From positions 1-8,008 of the forward strand of contig JANYGM010000222.1 of NCBI GenBank assembly GCA_025362415.1: a DNA stretch of 8,008 nt, read 5' to 3'. The translations under genes were made by a program, and so were the position numbers. The DNA is from a bacterium (GTDB lineage: Bacteria > Bacteroidota > Bacteroidia > Cytophagales > Thermonemataceae). The notes under the pieces were generated by a model. The model had not been told where the DNA came from. It saw only the letters and a list, made by a program, of their open reading frames with translations, and did no database searches. Positions 3,781-8,008 of this stretch are shown here, one piece after another (within the stretch, counting starts at the first letter, position 1; each line of letters begins with the position of its first letter).

Positions 3781-5181
3781 ATGCAAAATGAAGTGAAAGA
3801 TTTTAATTTGTCTAAAAGAGTGCCACAAATGCACATTTCTTTAATAGCAAGGTGCAAAAAACGTGCAGAACTTGTAATAATACAAGTGAGAGTTGCCGTA
3901 AGTGGTAGTAAAAGAAGTTTATTAACTACAAAAATTGAGGGTTATTTTGATGATTGGCGAGTGAATAGGTTTGTTGGTTTAGGCTCAAAAGAGAAAAATG
4001 AGGACTTGCACGAAACCAAAAACAGAATTACGAACATCTACAACGCTCTCAAAGAGGTTAATTCACCGTATATTACGGCAAAACACATACTAGATATTTT
4101 TGCAGGAAAAGCAACTATCCATCAGCCATTCAAAGAAAAACCTGTGGCAGAAAAATCTATTACGGATATTTTGATAGCACTTGCTAAGAAAAAATTTGAA
4201 GACAAAAGTATTATTGAGGAGGGTTTTAATGCCTATGTGCGTGATATTGAGAAGATACAAAGGTTTTTTGTGCATATCTCACAACCAGCAATGAGTTATA
4301 CAGACTTCACTTATACCATTTTTGAGGACTTTGTGAAGTGGTTTCGTAATACACCTTTTAGGAAAAAAGAACTGGACAGACCTAAGAAGAACGCACACAT
4401 CAAAAAATTTACGCATATCATCAGCGCAGGAAACGCTTATGCTTTGCGTAAAGGTTATACAAAAACCGTTTTACCTAAGTATGAACGGTTTGTATCAGAT
4501 GCAGAGGAAACAGAGTTTTTGAGTGCTATTGAACTTCAAAAGCTAGAAGATTGGGAAATAGAAACCTTTTCTACCATTGACAAAATACGTGATGTATTTC
4601 TTTTTTCGTGTTATACAGGCTTTCAATGGTGTGATATGAAAGTTTTTTCTACGGATTTTACAGAACTCTACAACAATGAAGAGTGGATAATAAAACCACG
4701 AGAGAAAACAGGCGTAAAGCAATTATTACCATTTTTTCCAAAGGCAAAAGAGATATTGGAGAAATATAAGGGCGTTTTACCTATTGGAAATGCACAGGAA
4801 CATACTAATACACTTGCTTTTATGATGAAAAGTTTAGGCATCAACAAACATATTACCAACCGTTGTGGGCGCAAAACGGCAGGTATGGTTTGGCTCAATA
4901 GTGGTATTTCTATTGAAGTCGTATCTAAAATGCTAGGACACGCAAACATAGATACTACTCAAAGACACTACGCAACAGTATTATTAGAGCGTATTGATAG
5001 AGAAACCAAGCACCTAAGACAAACGCAAGCAAACGAGCCAGCTACAAACGAGCTAAAAAGCCTAAACGAGCTAACCGAGCCTACAAATGCGAGCAAAACG
5101 CCAGCTGATTTTCCAGCTGATTTTGATAAAATGGTGCAAATGTTAGCTGATGCAGTCGCTCAAAAAATAAAGGTAGCATAA
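3781..5181 (+). CDS. Tyrosine recombinase with altered catalytic residues (466 aa)
   Basis: The layout is a complete Bacteroidota phage-type integrase: an N-terminal Arm-DNA-binding-like domain (about residues 18-110, with the DDW motif near 57-59), a SAM-like core-binding domain (about 125-235) and a catalytic domain (about 245-412). In the catalytic domain K309 (REKT), R364, H387 (MLGH) and Y397 are present. The first catalytic Arg, expected in a TGLRxxD motif, is Gln (TGFQ, Q282), and the His of HxxR is Arg (R361 in RCGR). Activity may be reduced, changed or dependent on a partner. A 55-residue C-terminal tail with repeated NE/PADF motifs is unusual. It lies upstream of a second recombinase in the same orientation. 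Confidence 0.88.
   Translation: MQNEVKDFNLSKRVPQMHISLIARCKKRAELVIIQVRVAVSGSKRSLLTTKIEGYFDDWRVNRFVGLGSKEKNEDLHETKNRITNIYNALKEVNSPYITAKHILDIFAGKATIHQPFKEKPVAEKSITDILIALAKKKFEDKSIIEEGFNAYVRDIEKIQRFFVHISQPAMSYTDFTYTIFEDFVKWFRNTPFRKKELDRPKKNAHIKKFTHIISAGNAYALRKGYTKTVLPKYERFVSDAEETEFLSAIELQKLEDWEIETFSTIDKIRDVFLFSCYTGFQWCDMKVFSTDFTELYNNEEWIIKPREKTGVKQLLPFFPKAKEILEKYKGVLPIGNAQEHTNTLAFMMKSLGINKHITNRCGRKTAGMVWLNSGISIEVVSKMLGHANIDTTQRHYATVLLERIDRETKHLRQTQANEPATNELKSLNELTEPTNASKTPADFPADFDKMVQMLADAVAQKIKVA
5031..5124 (+). repeat. Low-complexity repeat tract in the recombinase tail
   Basis: AAACGAGC occurs at 5031, 5046 and 5064, with a variant AACCGAGC at 5073, all in the same reading frame. A perfect 12-bp tandem CCAGCTGATTTT follows at 5101-5112 and 5113-5124. 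It encodes spaced Asn-Glu motifs and PADFPADF. The base composition is visibly richer in G and C than the surrounding sequence. Confidence 0.6.
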
Positions 5182-5199
5182 ATAAAATATCATTCACAA

Positions 5200-5228
5200 A
5201 GTCCGTTTTGCCACAAGTAAAACGGACT
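5200..5228 (-). terminator. Intergenic hairpin after the first recombinase
   Basis: Perfect 10-bp arms AGTCCGTTTT (5200-5209) and AAAACGGACT (5219-5228) surround a nine-base loop. On the plus strand it is followed by AAAAC, not a T-run. The left side has AAA, giving a short T-run only on the minus strand. It lies 18 bases after the recombinase stop. Confidence 0.5.
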
Positions 5229-5243
5229 AAAACACTTAAAATA

Positions 5244-5450
5244 ATGGAAAATATCAACCAAAAGGCAATAGCACGTTTGAAAAGTGCTATTTTGAAATCA
5301 ACAGAAAATTACAATAAACTTTGTAAAAAGGTAGAGAAACACGAAAAAATCGTGTCTGAAATATATAGAAATAAGCAGGTTGAATTGAACTATATAGAAA
5401 ACCTATATAAACAATTAGATGAATTAAAACTAAATTCAAATCAACAATAA
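5244..5450 (+). CDS. Hypothetical small coiled-coil protein (68 aa) between the recombinases
   Basis: I chose the ATG at 5244. The in-frame TTG at 5208 lies inside the hairpin and would translate it. The 68-residue product is nearly all helix, with heptad-like spacing (IARLKSAILKSTENYNKLC and VELNYIENLYKQLDELKL) and many Lys/Glu pairs, so a coiled coil is likely. No helix-turn-helix or membrane segment is seen, and no family is recognised. Its place between two integrase genes suggests an accessory role in recombination, but excisionases of this group normally have a winged-helix or MerR-like domain, which I do not see. Confidence 0.6.
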   Translation: MENINQKAIARLKSAILKSTENYNKLCKKVEKHEKIVSEIYRNKQVELNYIENLYKQLDELKLNSNQQ

Positions 5451-5463
5451 AGCTCACACAAAA

Positions 5464-5492
5464 AACGCCCTATACAGTCAGTAGAGGGCGTT
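5464..5492 (-). terminator. Intergenic hairpin before the second recombinase
   Basis: Arms AACGCCCT (5464-5471) and AGGGCGTT (5485-5492) flank a 13-base loop. A run of A residues sits on the left and only TT then AAAA on the right. Read on the minus strand this is a GC-rich stem followed by six T residues, a textbook terminator pointing against the genes. Confidence 0.6.
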
Positions 5493-5529
5493 AAAATCAA
5501 AATAAACAATAAAATAAATTTCTATCAAT

Positions 5530-6726
5530 ATGAAAATTTTTAAAGTGGATTTTTACCACACAGGAAAACCAAAGGCAAATGGCACAAAGTCCATTATTTG
5601 CCGTTTTGGATATGGTAAGGACACGCAAGATGTAAGCACAGGCATTTTTTGTGTTGCTGATGACTGGAATAAAGATACACAAACAGTTGTAAATAATGCA
5701 AATAACGACCTTTACAATAAGAAAATAGCTATCATAAGAGGCAAGATAAATGAAATTGAGATGGGGGCTAATTTTGCAAAGAAAGGCAAAGTAGATGCAA
5801 CTTTGATAAAAAGTGTGTATGAGGGCAAAGACCGCCCTAATTTTGGCATTATAGGACTTTGGGAGCAAAGTATTGAAGTCAAAAGAAATGTTTTAGCAAA
5901 GACTAGAAATACCTTTGAAAGCCTTAGAAATGATACAGTTAAGAAAAAAAGATTAGTTCGTTTCTTGGCAACACTTGACAAAAAAGAAATATTGATTTCT
6001 GATATTGACGTTAAATTTTGTATTGATTTTGGCAATTTCCTAAATAGTATTATTAGTTTAGAGCCTGCTAGAATGACTTATGCACGTTTTAAGGGACTTT
6101 TAAGTATGCAATTAAACTTGGGAAACATAGACAACAACCCCGCTAATTCCCACAAAATGGCAACTGGTAAGGCTAAAAAGTTTGTTTGGCTTACTTATGA
6201 GGAGGTTTTAAAGATTTTAAATTTTGACTTTATAAGTGCTGGAGAGCAAACAGAAGCGCACCGTTTTTGCTTACAATGCCTTACAGGTGCATCTCACGCA
6301 GACGTACACAAAATATGCCTTAGTGAGGTGCAAACAGGCACTAATGGAGTAGATTATATTACTATTTCCAGAGAAAAAACAGACGAAATTTGCACTATTC
6401 CCATTTTTACAGAAGTGAAAGAACTTCTAAGTAAATACGAAAATGGCTTTATCCCTAATATTTCGGTGCAAAGACGAAATACACACTTATTGCAGGTTTG
6501 CCAGCGAGTAGGAATTACTAAAAAAGTAACCACACACGCAGGCAGGCACACTTTCGCAATGTTGGCACGACACCATAAAAATATTGCTATTGATGTTGTT
6601 GCTAATATTATGGGACACGCCACCAGCAGAACAACAGAAAAATATTACTCCCAAATGTTAGCAGAAACCGTTATCAAAGGCTTTAAAGGCGGTTTTTCTA
6701 CTGATGATTTAGAACCACAAATTTAA
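5530..6726 (+). CDS. IntDOT-like tyrosine recombinase/integrase (398 aa)
   Basis: The domains in order are an Arm-DNA-binding domain (about residues 1-98, with the TGIF..DDW motif at 37-46), a core-binding domain (about 105-205) and a catalytic domain (about 215-385). K283 (REKT), H336 and R339 (HAGRHTF), H363 (MGH) and the nucleophile Y372 (TTEKY) are all present. The first catalytic Arg is replaced by Ser (TGAS, S255). The CTnDOT integrase IntDOT is known to have Ser at this place and is active, so this enzyme is probably functional and belongs with Bacteroidota conjugative/mobilizable-element integrases. It would catalyse integration and excision at short core sites. Full length; hairpins lie on both sides. 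Confidence 0.9.
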   Translation: MKIFKVDFYHTGKPKANGTKSIICRFGYGKDTQDVSTGIFCVADDWNKDTQTVVNNANNDLYNKKIAIIRGKINEIEMGANFAKKGKVDATLIKSVYEGKDRPNFGIIGLWEQSIEVKRNVLAKTRNTFESLRNDTVKKKRLVRFLATLDKKEILISDIDVKFCIDFGNFLNSIISLEPARMTYARFKGLLSMQLNLGNIDNNPANSHKMATGKAKKFVWLTYEEVLKILNFDFISAGEQTEAHRFCLQCLTGASHADVHKICLSEVQTGTNGVDYITISREKTDEICTIPIFTEVKELLSKYENGFIPNISVQRRNTHLLQVCQRVGITKKVTTHAGRHTFAMLARHHKNIAIDVVANIMGHATSRTTEKYYSQMLAETVIKGFKGGFSTDDLEPQI

Positions 6727-6734
6727 TCATAAAA

Positions 6735-6762
6735 AAGTCCTCAAATAGCAGTTTGAGGACTT
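6735..6762 (-). terminator. Intergenic hairpin after the second recombinase
   Basis: Perfect 11-bp arms AAGTCCTCAAA (6735-6745) and TTTGAGGACTT (6752-6762) enclose a six-base loop. Four further A residues precede the left arm and ATAAAA follows the right arm, so the T-run needed for termination exists only on the minus strand. It starts eight bases after the integrase stop. Confidence 0.6.
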
Positions 6763-6786
6763 ATAAAACTCTAAACACCAATAATT

Positions 6787-7833
6787 ATGACCAAAATAAG
6801 CGTTTTTAGGAATGCAAAAAACATCAAAGCAACACGTGAGATGTGTTTTTTTGATTTGTGCAAAGTTATGCAAAATAATCTAATTCCACAACTCCAAACA
6901 TATAGAGAAAATCTTTATAACAGCATCTTAACTGATGCAACAGGTGAGAGCTACAAAACGCAAATACCAGCGTTTACGTATGCAGGCACGTTTTCAGAAC
7001 GCAACGACAAAAGCATAAAAACACCCTCTAATATCCTTATTTTGGATATTGATAATATTTCTGATATGGAAATAGTGCCTAAAACAAATATTTTGACAGA
7101 AGTACAAAAGTACATCATTCAAAAGAAGCGTTTAGAACGTCTGCAAACGGTTAATAAGCTAAAAAGTGAAATTATTGCTAATGAACAACTTAGCGGACTT
7201 CTTGCGAGTGTTTTCGTAAGTCCTAGTGAGAATGGTTTAAAAGTAGCTTTTATGGTAGAATTTGGCACAAATCAATATGATTATAAAAGGATTTATGAAT
7301 ATGTAGCAAGTTTTTTTTCTGATGCAACAGGCATACCAATAGTTTCTGAAAAAAAAGCCTTTGGCATTGATGCAAAGTGTAGTAACATTTCAAGATTATG
7401 CTTTATTTCGTTTGATGAGGCTATTTTTATCAATAAAAATGTAGAATTTTTAGCACTTCACCTAGAAGATATAAAGGTTGTATCTCAAAATATGGTAAAA
7501 AGTGTGCCAGCAATACAACTCAACTATGTTTCCACAGGAACATATACCACTAATGTAAATGATAATGATAAATTTGAGCAAGCACTCAAAGGCTACCAAA
7601 ACAAGCACAATGATAGTTTTTTTAGTGGAAATAGGCAAAATTTCATTTTTAGATTTTCTTGTGTGCTTTGCAGATATGGAATGGACTGCACCACCTCAAT
7701 AAACTTGCTTATCAATAAATTTTCTGAAAGTGATTTTGATACTAAGGAAATAGAAACAACCTGCCGTAAAGCCTATAAAACAGCAAGTAGTGAGTTTGGT
7801 AAGTACCAATTTGCAAAGAGAATTTCTGCATAA
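6787..7833 (+). CDS. BT4734/VirE-N-like primase-type replication protein (348 aa)
   Basis: The N-terminal part matches the Bacteroidota BT4734/BF3469 family (VirE N-terminal/PrimPol-like). It has an ILILDIDN strand with acidic D87 and D89 (about residues 83-90), then VFVSPSENGLKVAFMVEF (about 142-159, the S-x-S-x-x-G-L-K motif) and D195...SRLCFISFD (about 195-210). These resemble motifs I-III of archaeo-eukaryotic primases, though the motif II His is Lys here. The C-terminal region (about 280-335, NFIFRFSCVLCRYGMD...) looks like a small helical PriCT-type domain. Such proteins act in primer synthesis or DNA replication of mobile elements and phages; mobilizable elements such as NBU1 carry a primase near int. 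The start ATG follows an intergenic hairpin. Confidence 0.75.
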   Translation: MTKISVFRNAKNIKATREMCFFDLCKVMQNNLIPQLQTYRENLYNSILTDATGESYKTQIPAFTYAGTFSERNDKSIKTPSNILILDIDNISDMEIVPKTNILTEVQKYIIQKKRLERLQTVNKLKSEIIANEQLSGLLASVFVSPSENGLKVAFMVEFGTNQYDYKRIYEYVASFFSDATGIPIVSEKKAFGIDAKCSNISRLCFISFDEAIFINKNVEFLALHLEDIKVVSQNMVKSVPAIQLNYVSTGTYTTNVNDNDKFEQALKGYQNKHNDSFFSGNRQNFIFRFSCVLCRYGMDCTTSINLLINKFSESDFDTKEIETTCRKAYKTASSEFGKYQFAKRISA

Positions 7834-7856
7834 AAATAAGTAAAAATCAAACAAAA

Positions 7857-7887
7857 AACTCCGTTTTGCAGGCAACAAAACGGAGTT
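7857..7887 (-). terminator. Intergenic hairpin after the primase-like gene
   Basis: Perfect 12-bp arms AACTCCGTTTTG (7857-7868) and CAAAACGGAGTT (7876-7887) surround a seven-base loop. Left of it is an A-run; right of it is AAGTAAC with no T-run, so the terminator polarity is again minus strand. The arm shares TCCGTTTTG with the hairpin at 5200. Confidence 0.6.
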
Positions 7888-7946
7888 AAGTAACTGATAT
7901 TAAAAGTATTAAAAACAACAGAACTTTTAAAACAACACGTAAATAT

Positions 7947-8008
7947 ATGGAAAAGAAACCAGAAATCCAAACAGGAAAACAATTAGTACCAGCAGTTCCC
8001 ACAGAACA
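7947..8008 (+). CDS. Start of a further operon gene, cut by window edge
   Basis: The ATG at 7947 opens a frame that runs off the window. The 20 visible residues begin MEKKPEIQTGKQLVPA and are not diagnostic. Position after a hairpin and an A-rich leader matches the other genes of the operon; ACAACACGTAAA in the leader (7932-7943) also occurs before the gene at 3465 (3441-3452). In related Bacteroidota elements a BT4734-type protein is often followed by a DUF3987 helicase-like or replication gene. That is only a guess from context. Confidence 0.5.
   Translation, partial: MEKKPEIQTGKQLVPAVPTE

Noticed and set aside
4090..4949. Minus-strand open frames within the first recombinase gene
   Set aside because: They lie wholly inside a well-supported coding region, with Cys/Phe-rich unlikely products and no promoter.
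5208..5243. TTG start giving the inter-recombinase gene 12 more residues
   Set aside because: The extra codons are the hairpin itself; the ATG at 5244 follows an A-rich leader like those of the other genes.
2988..7887. Integron-type attC array
   Set aside because: Apart from the identical 60-bp pair, hairpin arms differ in sequence, no attC core motif (GTTRRRY type) is shared, and the recombinases have Arm-type N-termini unlike IntI.
1..8008. tRNA or rRNA genes
   Set aside because: No T-arm GGTTCRA-type motif with matching acceptor stem, and no rRNA-like GC-rich conserved blocks were seen on either strand.

Overview
The window is a stretch of AT-rich DNA (roughly 70% A+T by eye) that looks like the accessory part of a Bacteroidota genome. 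Promoter-like boxes have the form TAnnTTTG, the best one with TTTG 19 bp upstream, which is the Bacteroidota -33/-7 pattern. Shine-Dalgarno sequences are mostly absent and leaders are A-rich. The larger proteins (tyrosine recombinases with an Arm-type N-terminus, and a BT4734/VirE-N-like primase protein) are families typical of Bacteroidota integrative or mobilizable elements. A more exact lineage cannot be read from the sequence.

Left block (1-856, + strand): a tight cluster of four small genes. They are a 5'-truncated protein with a C-terminal membrane helix, a 28-codon basic micro-ORF, a Lys-rich coiled-coil protein and a 37-residue single-pass membrane microprotein. The cluster ends in a good + strand intrinsic terminator (829-856).

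Stability and RNA block (857-2087): a small ribbon-helix-helix (RHH) protein, then an overlapping RelB-like/RelE-like toxin-antitoxin pair. A 418-base gene-free stretch follows. It holds a probable structured small RNA with its own promoter and terminator, and two of three copies of one palindrome (arms CCTACTAAA/TTTAGTAGG).

Control switch (2088-2989): a minus-strand XRE-family repressor with a coiled-coil tail faces a plus-strand RHH gene. The shared intergenic region has two divergent promoters and several TTTGATTA-type inverted motifs, as expected for a phage- or ICE-like regulatory switch. The repressor promoter lies so close to its ATG that the mRNA is probably leaderless.

Mobility and replication operon (2816-8008, all + strand): RHH regulator, two unrecognised small proteins, a degenerate tyrosine recombinase, a small coiled-coil protein, a second IntDOT-like tyrosine recombinase, a primase-like protein and the first 20 codons of another gene. 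No convincing promoter was seen after about 2773, so these genes may be one long transcription unit. Nearly every junction carries a perfect hairpin whose A-tract is on the left and whose T-tract is on the right only when read from the minus strand. They should therefore hinder antisense more than sense transcription. Two of these junctions share a perfect 60-bp repeat.

Overall this looks like one end of an integrative, probably mobilizable element: repressor switch, integrase pair, primase, plus a TA module for maintenance. The least explained items are the structured RNA flanked by repeated palindromes, the reverse-polarity hairpins, and a recombinase pair in which neither member has the first catalytic arginine.
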